DNA of 64,000 nt, taken from the NCBI GenBank assembly GCA_963743875.1, contig CAVURM010000005.1, positions 372,001-436,000 of the forward strand. Reading direction: 5' to 3'. A program made the translations under genes and the position numbers. How positions within the stretch are numbered: the first letter of the stretch is position 1; each line of letters starts with the position of its first letter. The notes under the pieces were generated by a model, which saw only the letters and a list, made by a program, of their open reading frames with translations, was not told where the DNA came from and ran no database searches. Source of the stretch: RHKX01 sp963743875 (lineage in GTDB: Bacteria; Actinomycetota; Thermoleophilia; Solirubrobacterales; 70-9). Below, in pieces: positions 32,308 through 41,307 of the stretch.

Positions 32308-33666
32308 CTAAGCCGTCAGTTCGGCGGCGATCCGATCGAACGCGGCCGTGTGGGCGTCCACGTGCTCGGCCGTCGTTGCCGGACAGATCAGGGCCATCAT
32401 GTGGAAGGGGGTGAAGAGGATCCCCTCGTTGAGCATGTAGAGGTGCATGAGCTCGTCGATCGGGCCGCCGATCACCTGATCCGCCTCGGCGCCGTTGCGG
32501 GGGAGTTCGGGGGAGAACATGTACTCGACCCGGCAGCCCAGCCGGACGGCGCTCCAGGGGAGGCCGTGTTCATCGATCGCGGCGTTGACGCCGGCCTCGT
32601 AGCGTTCGGCGAGTCCGATCATCCGCTCGTAGGCCTCGGCGGTCAACACCTCGCCGAGGGTCGCGCGGACGGCGGCGAGCTGGAGGGCGTTGCCGGCCAG
32701 GGTGCCACCCACGCCTCCGACGTCGGCGGCGTCCCAGACCGTGACGTCGAGGACCCGGGCGGCGAGGTCGTCGGAGAGGCCGTAGGCGCCGGTCGGGATG
32801 CCGCCGGCAATCGGCTTGCCCATGCTGATCGCATCGGGCTCGAGCCCGTGGGCGCCGCTGTAGCCGCCGGGGCCGCAGCTCAGCGTGTGGGTCTCGTCGA
32901 TGATCAGCAGGGTCCCATGCTTGGTGGCGAGGCGCCGGAGCTCCTCGTGGTAGCCGGGATCGGGCAGGACGATGCCGATATTCGTCAGCGCGGGCTCGAC
33001 CAGCACGCAGGCGACGTCCTCGTGGGCGAGCTCGCGCTCGAGCGCCTCGAGGTCATTGATCTCGACCACGCGGGTCGTAATCACCGGGTCGACGGGGGGG
33101 CCGATGCTGCCGTAGCGCGGCACCGCCTCGCCACCCGGGCCGACCTTGACGACGGTTTCGTCGACGGAGCCGTGGTAGCAGTGGTTGTGGACAAGGACCT
33201 TGGTCCGCCCGGTGACCTGGCGGCAGAGGCGAATCAGAAATCGGTTGGCGTCGGTCGCCGAGACGGTGAACTGCCAGTGGCGGAGGCCGAAGCGGTCGGC
33301 CATCAGCTCGCCGACGGTACCGGCGTCCTCGCTGGGGAGCATCGTCGTGATCCCGCGCTCCAGTTGGGCGTTGATAGCGGCCACGGTGGGCGCGGGGGAG
33401 TGACCGCACATCGCTCCGGTGTCGCCGAGGCAGAGATCGGCGTAGGTGATGTCGTCGACGTCGACGATCTCCGCGCCTCGGGCCTCCCTCACATAGACGG
33501 GGAAGCGACCGGGCCAGCGCGTCATCCAGTTCATCGGTACGCCCGAGAGCAGGTCCTCCTCAGCGCTCTCGTGGGCCTCACGTGAGCGGGGATGATCAAC
33601 CTCGAACCGCTCCTCCTCCCGCCTCAGCAGGCCCTCGATCCGCTCCGTCGACAAGGTCAATCCCAT
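32308..33666 (-). CDS. Class-III PLP-dependent aminotransferase (GSAM-like)
   Basis: A 452-residue aminotransferase related to glutamate-1-semialdehyde aminomutase and omega-amino-acid transaminases. Key segments are LCLGDTGAMCGHSPAPTVAA, CYHGSVDET, LIIDETHTL (PLP-ring Asp is the D of this strand) and DAISMGKPIAGGIPTGAYG with the Schiff-base lysine. It would move an amino group to make a semialdehyde for the dehydrogenase encoded next to it. The ATG at 33666 has GGAGAGGG upstream. It diverges from gntR across a shared operator. Confidence 0.83.
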   Translation of the reverse strand: MGLTLSTERIEGLLRREEERFEVDHPRSREAHESAEEDLLSGVPMNWMTRWPGRFPVYVREARGAEIVDVDDITYADLCLGDTGAMCGHSPAPTVAAINAQLERGITTMLPSEDAGTVGELMADRFGLRHWQFTVSATDANRFLIRLCRQVTGRTKVLVHNHCYHGSVDETVVKVGPGGEAVPRYGSIGPPVDPVITTRVVEINDLEALERELAHEDVACVLVEPALTNIGIVLPDPGYHEELRRLATKHGTLLIIDETHTLSCGPGGYSGAHGLEPDAISMGKPIAGGIPTGAYGLSDDLAARVLDVTVWDAADVGGVGGTLAGNALQLAAVRATLGEVLTAEAYERMIGLAERYEAGVNAAIDEHGLPWSAVRLGCRVEYMFSPELPRNGAEADQVIGGPIDELMHLYMLNEGILFTPFHMMALICPATTAEHVDAHTAAFDRIAAELTA

Positions 33667-33670
33667 TTCG

Positions 33671-33706
33671 TTTGCACCCTCTCCGTTCTGTGCTATCGTC
33701 GAATTG
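33671..33706 (+). promoter_or_regulatory. Promoter for a leaderless gntR transcript
   Basis: TTGCAC (33672) and TATCGT (33694-33699) are 16 bp apart. A transcript starting 7 nt after the -10 would begin at the GTG start codon (33706), so the gntR message is probably leaderless. No ribosome-binding site precedes the GTG, which agrees. Confidence 0.45.
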
Positions 33707-33715
33707 TGGAACAAT
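33703..33715. promoter_or_regulatory. GntR/FadR-type operator at the gntR start
   Basis: ATTGTGGAACAAT covers the predicted transcription start and GTG codon of gntR and lies 37-49 bp before the divergent aminotransferase ATG. Binding here would repress gntR itself and could affect the aminotransferase promoter. Confidence 0.65.
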
Positions 33716-34443
33716 CTACCACGGCCAATGATGACAACCGGCCGATCTCAGAGTCCCCGTCCTCCGAACCACCCGACCAGGAGATTCGCCTCCGCACCGT
33801 ATCCGTAGTCGATGCGGCCGCGGATGCCCTCCGGCAGATGGTGCTCGACGGCACCCTCGAACCGGGTACCCGGCTGCGCGAGACCGATTTCTCCAAGCGC
33901 CTCGGGATCGCCCGGCACACGTTTCGGGCGGCCACTCAGATTCTGATCAACGAGGGACTGCTGCGGCGCTCCCCCAACCGGGGCGTGCAGCTGACGATCC
34001 TCGACGGTGAGGACATAGTCGACATCTTCCGCCTGCGGGAGGCGCTCGAGATCGAGGCGATCCGCCTGGTGGTCATCGGCGAGAAGCCGATTCCAGCCGC
34101 GGCGCGCGCCGTGGAGCGTTTCAACGCCCTCGGCGACGACGCATCTTGGCGCACCGTCGTCGACCTCGACATGGACTTCCATCGCGCCGTCATCGATGCC
34201 GCCGACAGCGAGCGGATCAACCGCGCCTACGCCGGAGTGCAGTCGGAGATTCTGCTCTGCATGGCCCAGCTTCGACCCCACTACGACCGACCGGCCGAGG
34301 TCGCTGCCGAGCATCGCGAGTTGCTCGAGGCGCTCGAGGCGGGCGACCTGAACATCACCGAGGAGCTCTTCCGAAAGCACCTCGGGGACGCAACCGAGAA
34401 CCTGACAAATGCGCTTGAGGCGCGAGAGGAGGTGACCGCGTGA
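33706..34443 (+). CDS. GntR-family transcriptional regulator (FadR/FCD subfamily)
   Basis: A 245-residue regulator. The N-terminal winged helix (about 30-100) has VVDAAADALRQMVLDGTLEPGTRLRE and LGIARHTFRAATQILINEGLLRRSPNRGV. The FCD effector domain (about 105-235) has FRLREALEIEAIRLV, DLDMDFHRAVIDAA (metal-site Asp and His) and AEHRELLEALEAGD. It likely represses the flanking catabolic genes until a carboxylate effector binds. The stop overlaps the enolase-like start as GTGA, which ties it to that operon. Confidence 0.88.
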   Translation: MEQSTTANDDNRPISESPSSEPPDQEIRLRTVSVVDAAADALRQMVLDGTLEPGTRLRETDFSKRLGIARHTFRAATQILINEGLLRRSPNRGVQLTILDGEDIVDIFRLREALEIEAIRLVVIGEKPIPAAARAVERFNALGDDASWRTVVDLDMDFHRAVIDAADSERINRAYAGVQSEILLCMAQLRPHYDRPAEVAAEHRELLEALEAGDLNITEELFRKHLGDATENLTNALEAREEVTA

Positions 34444-35714
34444 GCGGTCTCGAAATCACTTCAATGAGGGCCCGCGAGGTCCTCGACTGCCGTGGGCTGC
34501 CGACCGTCCGGGTCGACGTCGAGCTGGCCTGCGGCGCAGCCGGGACGGCCGACGTTCCGTCCGGTCGCTCGACCGGCTCCAACGAGGCCGTCGAGCTTCG
34601 CGACGGCGGTGAGCGCTTCGGTGGCTTCGGCGTCCTCGGCGCCGTCGGCAACGTCAACGGTGAGATCGCGGATGCGCTCAACGGCTTCGACGTCGGTTCC
34701 CAGAGAGCCCTCGATGCGGCTCTGATCGAACTCGACGGCACCCCCAACAAGGGCCGCCTCGGCGCCAACGCCGTGCTCGGTGTCTCTCTGGCGGCCGCCC
34801 GGGCGGCCGCCGATGCGTTCGGCTCCCCGCTCTACAGCTACCTGAACGGCAACGGCCACGTCCTGCCGGTGCCGCTGGTCAACCTGATCAACGGCGGCAA
34901 GCACGCCTCCAACGATCTCGACTTTCAGGAGTTCATCGTTATCCCGGTCGGCGCCGACTCGATCCTCGAGGCCCTGCAGATCTCGACCGAGGTCAACCTC
35001 GCCTTGGCGGAGATCCTGCTCGAACGCTACGGCAAGAGCGCGCTGAACACCGGCGACGAGGGCGGGTACGCCCCGGCCATCTCGAGCCCGCAGGAGGCCC
35101 TTGGACTGCTCCACGAAGCGGTCTCCGACGCCGGCCACGCCGGCCGGTTCCGTTACGGCCTCGACTGTGCAGCGACCCACTACCACTCGAACGGCACCTA
35201 CGAGCTGGCCGGCGAGACCCGCGACACGGACTCGATGATCGAGCTCTACCAGGAGCTGATCCGCGATTTCGACATCGTCACGATCGAGGATCCGCTCGAC
35301 GAAGAGGATTACGAGGGGTTCGCCGAGCTGACCCGCGTCTCGGGAATCCAGATCGTCGGCGACGACCTGTTCGTCACCAACCCCGAGCGGCTGGCTCGCG
35401 GGATCGAGTCGCACTCTGCGAACTCGTTGCTCTGGAAGGTCAACCAGATCGGCACGCTGACGGAGTCCCTGGACGCGGCGGAACTGGCCCACCGCAACGC
35501 CTATTCAGTGGTCGTCTCCGAGCGCTCGGGCGAGACCGAGGACCCGATCATCGCCGACCTCGCGGTGGCCCTCAACGCCGGTCAGATCAAGACCGGTGCC
35601 CCGGTCCGGGGTGAGCGCACCGCCAAGTACAACCGGCTGATCGAGATCTCCGAACAGCTCGGCGAGACCGCGACCTATCCGGGGGACGTGTTCCGGGCTC
35701 CGGTGGCCGTCTGA
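34440..35714 (+). CDS. Enolase-family paralogue (phosphopyruvate hydratase-like)
   Basis: A 424-residue enolase homologue. Preserved residues include the GDEGGYAP glutamate, metal ligands in LDCAATHYH, TIEDPLDEED and VGDDLFVTN, Lys333 in LLWKVNQIGT (catalytic base), and QIKTGAP lysine. Changes from canonical enolase: the SHRSGETED histidine is Glu361 (VSERSGETED), DSRGNPTVEV reads DCRGLPTVRV, PSGAST reads PSGRST, and NGGSHA reads NGGKHA. It sits between gntR and glycerate kinase, so it may make PEP from 2-phosphoglycerate, or dehydrate a related acid. It is probably not the housekeeping enolase. Confidence 0.82.
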   Translation: MSGLEITSMRAREVLDCRGLPTVRVDVELACGAAGTADVPSGRSTGSNEAVELRDGGERFGGFGVLGAVGNVNGEIADALNGFDVGSQRALDAALIELDGTPNKGRLGANAVLGVSLAAARAAADAFGSPLYSYLNGNGHVLPVPLVNLINGGKHASNDLDFQEFIVIPVGADSILEALQISTEVNLALAEILLERYGKSALNTGDEGGYAPAISSPQEALGLLHEAVSDAGHAGRFRYGLDCAATHYHSNGTYELAGETRDTDSMIELYQELIRDFDIVTIEDPLDEEDYEGFAELTRVSGIQIVGDDLFVTNPERLARGIESHSANSLLWKVNQIGTLTESLDAAELAHRNAYSVVVSERSGETEDPIIADLAVALNAGQIKTGAPVRGERTAKYNRLIEISEQLGETATYPGDVFRAPVAV

Positions 35715-35715
35715 C

Positions 35716-37150
35716 ATGGATCCGGCTCTCACCGATCAGAGGGAGACGGTGAAAGCCCTGGGCAATGAGGGGTCCGGGTCTCTCCAGCCGGCCTCGATCC
35801 GTAACTACGACGCGCTGCTCTCCCATGGTCTGGAGGGCCCGCGGGAGCTGGCTCTGCGCGTCGCTGAAGCCGGGCTGGCGGCCTGCGATCCCGGGCTCGC
35901 CGTTGAGCGTCTGGTGCGGCTCGAGGGGGACGATCTGATCGTCGACGGCCGCCGACACCGGATCGATCCCGAGGGACGTCTGGTGGTCCTTGGATCGGGC
36001 AAGGCCAGCCTGAAGATCGCGCTCGCCCTGGAGCGGATCCTCGGCGAGCGCCTGGACGGCGGCACCGTCGTCGTCCGCCACGGCAGCCCCGCCGCTCCCC
36101 TGCAGCGGATCGAGCTGCTCGAGGCCTCTCATCCACTCCCCGACGAGCGCAGCGTGGCCGCGGCGCTCTTGCTGCTGGAGCGGGCCGGCGAGCTCGACGA
36201 GCGCGACCTCGTGATCGCCTGCTTCACCGGCGGCAGCTCCGCCCTCAGCAGCCTGCCCCCGGCCGGGGTCACCCCGGGGGAGAAGCGGGAGCTCCACAAG
36301 CTGCTGCTCGGCGCCGGGATGCCGATCTCCGAGGTGAACGCCGTCCGCAAGCAGGTCTCGGCCTTCAAGGGCGGCCGCCTCGCCCTCGCCGTGGCTCCCG
36401 CCCGGTTGATCAACCTGACCGTTTCCGACGTGGCGGGCGATCACATCGACGCGATCACCGATCCGAGCGTGCCGAACGACTCCTCGGTGGCCGACGCGAT
36501 GGCGATTCTGCGCAGCTACGACCTCTGGGACGATGTCGCAGCGAGTATTCGCAACCACCTTCAGGACCCGGCAATCGAGCCCCCCGACCTGAGCGACGTC
36601 GAGATCCACACGACGTTGCTGGTCACCGGCGAGACCGCCTGCGCAGCAATGGCGGCAGAGGCCCGGGCGGCCGGCGCCGAGCCGGTCATCCTCTCCACCG
36701 GCCTCGAGGAGGAGGCGTCCCCGGTCGGCCGCATCCTCGCCCGCCTGGCGGTCGAAAGTGCCGAGCTCGGTCGGCCCTTTCGCAGTCCGGGAGTCCTGAT
36801 CGGTTGCGGCGGAGAGAGCACGGTCCGGTTGGCTGCCGACGACGAGTTCGGCAGCGGCGGACCCAATCAGGAGGCGGCGCTCGGCTGCCGCCGGACAGCT
36901 CGACGGCAGCGACGTGGCGGCCATCTTCATCGACACCGACGGATCGGACGGAGGCACCGACCTGGCGGGAGCGATCAGCGACGGGGCAACCGCCGCCCGG
37001 GCGGCGGAGCAGGGCATCGACCTCCGCGAGGCCCTCGGCCGCCACCGCTCGGGTGCGGCGGTGCAGGCACTCGGGGACGGCATCGAAACGGGCCCGACCC
37101 ACACAAACGTCAACGACCTGTTCGCGGTCGCGATCGGAGGGGCGGGCTGA
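35716..37150 (+). pseudogene. Glycerate 2-kinase (MOFRL family), one frameshift
   Basis: A glycerate kinase that would phosphorylate glycerate to 2-phosphoglycerate. The N-terminal part reads GSGKASLKIALALERIL, VVVRHGSP, EASHPLPDERS and CFTGGSSALSSLPPAGVT. The MOFRL C-terminal domain, GQLDGSDVAAIFIDTDGSDGG to THTNVNDLFAVAIGG, continues in another frame from about 36884. Removing one G at 36883-36884 joins them into about 477 residues, the normal length. The uncorrected frame would read on into the ATPase gene, which is clearly artificial. It overlaps the next ATG as TGATG. Sequencing error and genuine mutation are both possible. Confidence 0.75.
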
Positions 37151-38280
37151 TGAGCGACGGGACGGAATCTGCGGGCGGATCCGGGCCGATGATCCAGCTC
37201 GAACGGGTCTGCAAGCAGTTCGGCGACGCGATCGCGGTGGACGACGTCTCGATCGAGATCGAGCGAGGAGAGTTCTTCTCGATGCTGGGCCCCAGCGGCT
37301 GCGGCAAGACGACGACTCTCCGCATGATCGCCGGCTTCGAGGAGCCCACCGCCGGCCGGGTGCTGCTCGACGGCGAGGACGTGACCCTCGTGTCCGCCCG
37401 CCATCGCAACGTGAACATGGTCTTCCAGGACTACGCCCTCTTCCCGCACATGACGGTCGGCGAGAACGTCGGCTTCGGGCTCAAGCTGAAGCGGGTTTCG
37501 CGAGGCGAGATCGGAGAGCGGATCGACGAGATGCTCGCGATCGTCCGCCTCGAGGGCCTCGGCGATCGTCGCCCGGCGGAGCTCTCCGGTGGCCAGCAGC
37601 AGCGGGTGGCCCTCGCCCGGGCACTCGTCAACCGCCCGGCGGCGCTGTTGCTCGACGAGCCCCTGGGAGCCCTCGACCTGAAGCTCAGGCGCGAGATGCA
37701 GTTCGAGCTGAAGCGGATTCAGAAGACCACCGGGACCACGTTCGTCTACGTCACCCACGACCAGGAGGAAGCGCTGACCATGTCGGACCGGATCGCCGTC
37801 ATGGAGGGCGGGAAGGTTCAACAACTCGCCGATCCCAAGACCCTCTACGAACGGCCTCGGACCTCGTTCGTGGCCGACTTCATCGGCACTTCGAACGCGT
37901 TGGCACTCACGGTCGACCGCGTGGACGGCGAGCTCGCGATCATGGAGCCGGGACCGGGATCGAGAGTCGTCGTTGCGACGCCCTGCGCCGTCGGCGACTC
38001 GCTGCAGATCAGCGTCAGGCCGGAGAAGATCACGATCGCCGCGGGGGAGTCGGCCCGCGGCGAGTCCGGAGGCTCCCGGCTGACGGGGGTCGCGGTCGAG
38101 CGGGTCTACCTCGGCTCGGTCTCCCAGACGGTCGTTGAGCTTGCCGGGGGTGAGCGCCTCGCCGTGCACGAGCTCAACGACGATCGCGCCTCCACGGTCG
38201 AGCCCGGGGACATCGTCACCCTCACCTGGCCCACCCGCCACAGCATGATCGTCGACGGCTCGGGCGGGGCCGAGGGATGA
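37150..38280 (+). CDS. ABC transporter ATP-binding protein, PotA-like
   Basis: A 376-residue ATPase of the spermidine/putrescine type. Walker A is GPSGCGKTT, Q-loop NMVFQDYALFPHMTV, signature LSGGQQQRVALAR, Walker B LLLDEPLGALDL, H-loop VTHDQEEA. A C-terminal TOBE domain (about 285-370) contains ISVRPEKI and LGSVSQTVVEL. The start overlaps the glycerate-kinase stop (TGATG) and the end overlaps the binding-protein start (ATGA), so the genes form one operon. Confidence 0.9.
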   Translation: MSDGTESAGGSGPMIQLERVCKQFGDAIAVDDVSIEIERGEFFSMLGPSGCGKTTTLRMIAGFEEPTAGRVLLDGEDVTLVSARHRNVNMVFQDYALFPHMTVGENVGFGLKLKRVSRGEIGERIDEMLAIVRLEGLGDRRPAELSGGQQQRVALARALVNRPAALLLDEPLGALDLKLRREMQFELKRIQKTTGTTFVYVTHDQEEALTMSDRIAVMEGGKVQQLADPKTLYERPRTSFVADFIGTSNALALTVDRVDGELAIMEPGPGSRVVVATPCAVGDSLQISVRPEKITIAAGESARGESGGSRLTGVAVERVYLGSVSQTVVELAGGERLAVHELNDDRASTVEPGDIVTLTWPTRHSMIVDGSGGAEG

Positions 38281-39359
38281 GCCGGAATGGACTCCTCGCC
38301 TGCGCGTTTCTCGCGCTGGCCTGGGGCATCTCGGCCTGCGGTGGCAGTGCATCGGAATCCGCCGTCGCGCCGGCTCCGACCGACCCCGATGCCCCGGCGA
38401 CCGGAACGCTGACCGTGTTCGCCTACCAGGACACGATCACCGATGAGCTGCTCGATCCGTTCCGGGAGGCGAATCCCGACCTCGAGGTCGAAACCGCCGG
38501 CTTCGGCTCCAATCAGGAGGCAGCCGCCAAGCTCGCCGGCGGGTTCGAGGCCGACGTGGTCGAGGTCTGTCTCGACGAGATGAGCTCGCTGACCGTACGG
38601 AACCTGTTGCGCCCGCTCGACCCCGACGGGATCACCGACTGGGACGACCTCGTCTTCCGCGACTCCGAGGGCGTGCGCGACGGCGAGGACGTGCTCGTCG
38701 TGCCGCTCTCGGCCGGGCCGCAGGGCCTGATCTACGACGCCGAGGAGATCGAACCGGGCGAGGTCGATTCCTTCGCCGACCTCTTCGATCCTCAGTTCGC
38801 CGACCGGGTGGCGCTCGAGGCCGACTACCCGTTGCCGGCAATCGCCGAGACCGCGCTCGCGCTCGGGATCGAGGACCCGATGAATATGACCTCCGATCAG
38901 GTCGAGCAGGTCAAGCAGCATCTGATCGACAACCGTGATCAGTTCCGTTCGCTATGGCGCTCGGACGCCGACGTCGTCAACCTCTTCAAGTCGAACGAGG
39001 TGGCGCTCGCCGACGGCGGCCCCGGCCTGACCGAGCGAATCCGCGATACCGGAGTCGATGCGCGTTGGGTCGCCCCCGCCGAACGACCCCTCTCCTGGGT
39101 CTGCGGCCTCTCGATCACCGGCGACGCGCAGAACGTCGACGCGGCCTACAAGCTGATCAATTGGCAGGCGTCGCCCGAGGCGCAGGCCATCCGGGCGGAG
39201 GGGGGCTATGTCGTCACCAACCCGAAGGCCATTCCGCTGGTCGATCCGCAAAGGCGGAAGACGGCCGATCCGAAGTCGATCGAGAACGCGATCGCCGAGA
39301 CCGAGCCGCCCATCTACGACGAGTGGGTCCGTGCGTTCCGGGAGTTCCAGGCCGAGTGA
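38277..39359 (+). CDS. PotD-like substrate-binding lipoprotein, paralogue 1
   Basis: A 360-residue extracellular binding protein with a lipobox ending at Cys21 (GISAC). After a Pro/Ala linker the domain starts TLTVFAYQDTITDEL and follows the spermidine/putrescine-binding fold: KLAGGFEADVVEVCLDEM, VPLSAGPQGLIYD, VNLFKSNEVALADGG, and AAYKLINWQASPEAQA. It is a close relative of the protein encoded directly downstream, so the importer has two receptors. The ligand may be a polyamine or other small cation. Confidence 0.87.
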   Translation: MSRNGLLACAFLALAWGISACGGSASESAVAPAPTDPDAPATGTLTVFAYQDTITDELLDPFREANPDLEVETAGFGSNQEAAAKLAGGFEADVVEVCLDEMSSLTVRNLLRPLDPDGITDWDDLVFRDSEGVRDGEDVLVVPLSAGPQGLIYDAEEIEPGEVDSFADLFDPQFADRVALEADYPLPAIAETALALGIEDPMNMTSDQVEQVKQHLIDNRDQFRSLWRSDADVVNLFKSNEVALADGGPGLTERIRDTGVDARWVAPAERPLSWVCGLSITGDAQNVDAAYKLINWQASPEAQAIRAEGGYVVTNPKAIPLVDPQRRKTADPKSIENAIAETEPPIYDEWVRAFREFQAE

Positions 39360-39373
39360 GAAGGAGAATCGAG

Positions 39374-40450
39374 ATGAAGAGGCTGATCCTGGCGTCGTCC
39401 CTGGTCGCGGGTGTCCTGGCGATAGCGGGATGCGGTGGCAGCAGCAACACATCCGTGGCCCCGCCTCCGAAGTCCCCCGACGCCCCTGCCACCGGCACCC
39501 TCAAGCTCTTCGCCTATGGCGACACCGTGCCCGATGAGATGATCGACCCGTTCCTGGAGCAGAACCCGGATCTCGATCTCAAGGTGGCGACCTTCGACTC
39601 CAACAAGGCCGCCGCCGCCAAGCTCGCCGGCGGGTTCGAGGCCGACGTGGTCGAGGTCTGCACCGACGAGATGCAGCCCTTGCTGCTCCGCGGACTGCTG
39701 CGTCCGCTCGACGAGCGGGCGGTGCCCGCGTTCGACGAACTCGCGTTCTCCGACGCCGACCAGGTTCGCGACGATGCCGGCAACGTCCTCTTCGTCCCCG
39801 CTTCGGCCGGCCCCCAGGGGCTGATCGTCAACACCGACGAGGTCGACCCGAGCGAGATCGACTCATGGCAGAACCTCTTCGATCCGGCGTTCGCCGGGAA
39901 TGCCGCCCTGGAGGCCACCCCGCTATCCGCCCTCGGCGGCGCTGCTCTGGCGCTCGGGTTGGACGACCCGATGAACCTCAGCGACGAGGAGGTCGAGGAG
40001 GCCAAGAATTACGTGCTCGAAAACCGCGACAACTTCCGGGCCTTCGCCGAGTCGGACGCGTCGATGGTGAACCTGTTCAAGTCGGGCGAGGTCGTGATCG
40101 CCGACGGCGGGCGCGGGACCACCCAGACGATGATCGAGGACGGCGTCCCGGTCGAGTGGATCGCCCCGAAGGAGGGCGCGCTCTCCTGGGTCTGCGGCCT
40201 CGCGATCACCTCGAAGGCGCAGAACATTCCCGCCGCCTACAAGCTGATCAACTACTACGCATCGCCGGAGGCGCAGGCGATCTCCGGCGACATGGGCTTC
40301 GTCGCGATGAACCCGAAGGCGCTGCCTCTGGTCAGCCCTGAGTTCCGGAAGAGCGCCGACCCGCGCAATCTCGAGGACGCGATCGCGCAGACCGAACCCC
40401 CCAACGCGGACGTCTACGACAGGGCATGGCAGGAAGTCCTCGCCCAGTAG
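39374..40450 (+). CDS. PotD-like substrate-binding lipoprotein, paralogue 2
   Basis: A 358-residue lipoprotein (lipobox AIAGC, Cys20) with AAGGAG before the ATG. It aligns along its whole length with paralogue 1: TLKLFAYGDTVPDEM, KLAGGFEADVVEVCTDEM, VNLFKSGEVVIADGG, LSWVCGLAITSKAQN. Differences cluster around residues 95-175, which may change ligand choice. The 3' end overlaps the permease gene by 25 bp. Confidence 0.87.
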   Translation: MKRLILASSLVAGVLAIAGCGGSSNTSVAPPPKSPDAPATGTLKLFAYGDTVPDEMIDPFLEQNPDLDLKVATFDSNKAAAAKLAGGFEADVVEVCTDEMQPLLLRGLLRPLDERAVPAFDELAFSDADQVRDDAGNVLFVPASAGPQGLIVNTDEVDPSEIDSWQNLFDPAFAGNAALEATPLSALGGAALALGLDDPMNLSDEEVEEAKNYVLENRDNFRAFAESDASMVNLFKSGEVVIADGGRGTTQTMIEDGVPVEWIAPKEGALSWVCGLAITSKAQNIPAAYKLINYYASPEAQAISGDMGFVAMNPKALPLVSPEFRKSADPRNLEDAIAQTEPPNADVYDRAWQEVLAQ

Positions 40451-41307
40451 AGCGCCCGCTGGGCCATCGGCTGCGGCAGCGTGCTCCCGGCTTCGCCGGG
40501 GGGTTCCTCGTCGTGCTCGTGATGGTGATCCTGTTCGGCCCGGTCCTGATGTTGGCGTTGTTCTCGTTCAACGACTCCTCGATCATCTCCCTCCCCTGGG
40601 AGGGGTTCACCACCAAGTGGTACGAGGAGGCGTGGGCGAACGGTCAGGCGCGCGACGCAGTCGTCAACTCGCTGATCGTCGCGACCATCGTGATGGTCCT
40701 ATCGGTGGTGCTCGGGACGTTGGCCGCCTGGGGGCTGACGCGCCTCCGCTTCAAGGGCAGGGGAGCCGTGGCCGGGCTGAACGGCGCCGTCCTCGTCGTG
40801 CCCTGGCTGATCATCGGCGTGGCCGGCTTGATCTTCTTCAGTGAGCTCGAGTTCGCGCTGTCGTTGGAGACGATCACGCTGATGCACCTCGTGGTCACGT
40901 TCCCCCTGGTCGTCGCCATCGTCTCCGCCGGGCTGATCCGCTTCCAGCGCTCGCTCGAGGAGGCGGCGATCGATCTCGGGGCGACCCAGATGCAGATGCT
41001 GCGGTACGTCGTCCTGCCTCAGATCGGCCCGTCGATCGCGGCCGCTTCGATCTTCGCCTTCGCCTGGTCGTTCAACAACTTCGAGATCTCGTTCTTCACC
41101 GGCGGCTTCGACCAGACGTTCCCGGTTTGGGTCTTCTCGATCCTGCGGCAGTCGGAGAACCTCCCGGTCGTCAACGCGGTCTCGACCGTGATCGCCGTCG
41201 CCCAGATAGTCGCCGTATTCGGCGCCTGGGCCTTGATCAAGCGGCTGACCAGGAACGAATCGAAGGAGGAGACCCTGACCGGGCTGCTCACCGGGGGGAC
41301 CCGCTGA
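40426..41307 (+). CDS. ABC transporter permease, PotC-like
   Basis: A 293-residue permease with six predicted helices. FGPVLMLALFSFNDSSIISLPWEGFTTKWYEEA is the usual PotC opening, and the coupling loop is SLEEAAIDLGATQMQMLRYVVLPQIGPS. It pairs with the PotB-like permease encoded next (TGATG overlap). The start within the end of the binding-protein gene lacks a strong ribosome-binding site; translation is probably coupled. Confidence 0.9.
   Translation: MAGSPRPVERPLGHRLRQRAPGFAGGFLVVLVMVILFGPVLMLALFSFNDSSIISLPWEGFTTKWYEEAWANGQARDAVVNSLIVATIVMVLSVVLGTLAAWGLTRLRFKGRGAVAGLNGAVLVVPWLIIGVAGLIFFSELEFALSLETITLMHLVVTFPLVVAIVSAGLIRFQRSLEEAAIDLGATQMQMLRYVVLPQIGPSIAAASIFAFAWSFNNFEISFFTGGFDQTFPVWVFSILRQSENLPVVNAVSTVIAVAQIVAVFGAWALIKRLTRNESKEETLTGLLTGGTR

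Noticed and set aside
36875..36914. Programmed ribosomal frameshifting in the glycerate kinase gene
   Set aside because: There is no slippery heptamer or clear downstream pseudoknot at the shift, and the family does not use recoding. A sequence error or mutation is simpler.
35716..38280. A single 854-residue reading frame joining glycerate kinase and the ABC ATPase
   Set aside because: The frame is continuous only because of the one-base shift near 36884. The MOFRL domain lies in another frame and ends at a normal stop overlapping the ATPase ATG, so these are two genes.
35587..38352. Very long antisense reading frames (for example 921 codons opposite the catabolic operon, 780 opposite ppk1, 767 opposite nuoL)
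   Set aside because: They are shadows expected in high-GC DNA opposite well-supported genes. Their translations are rich in Arg, Asp, Gly and His with no domain motifs.
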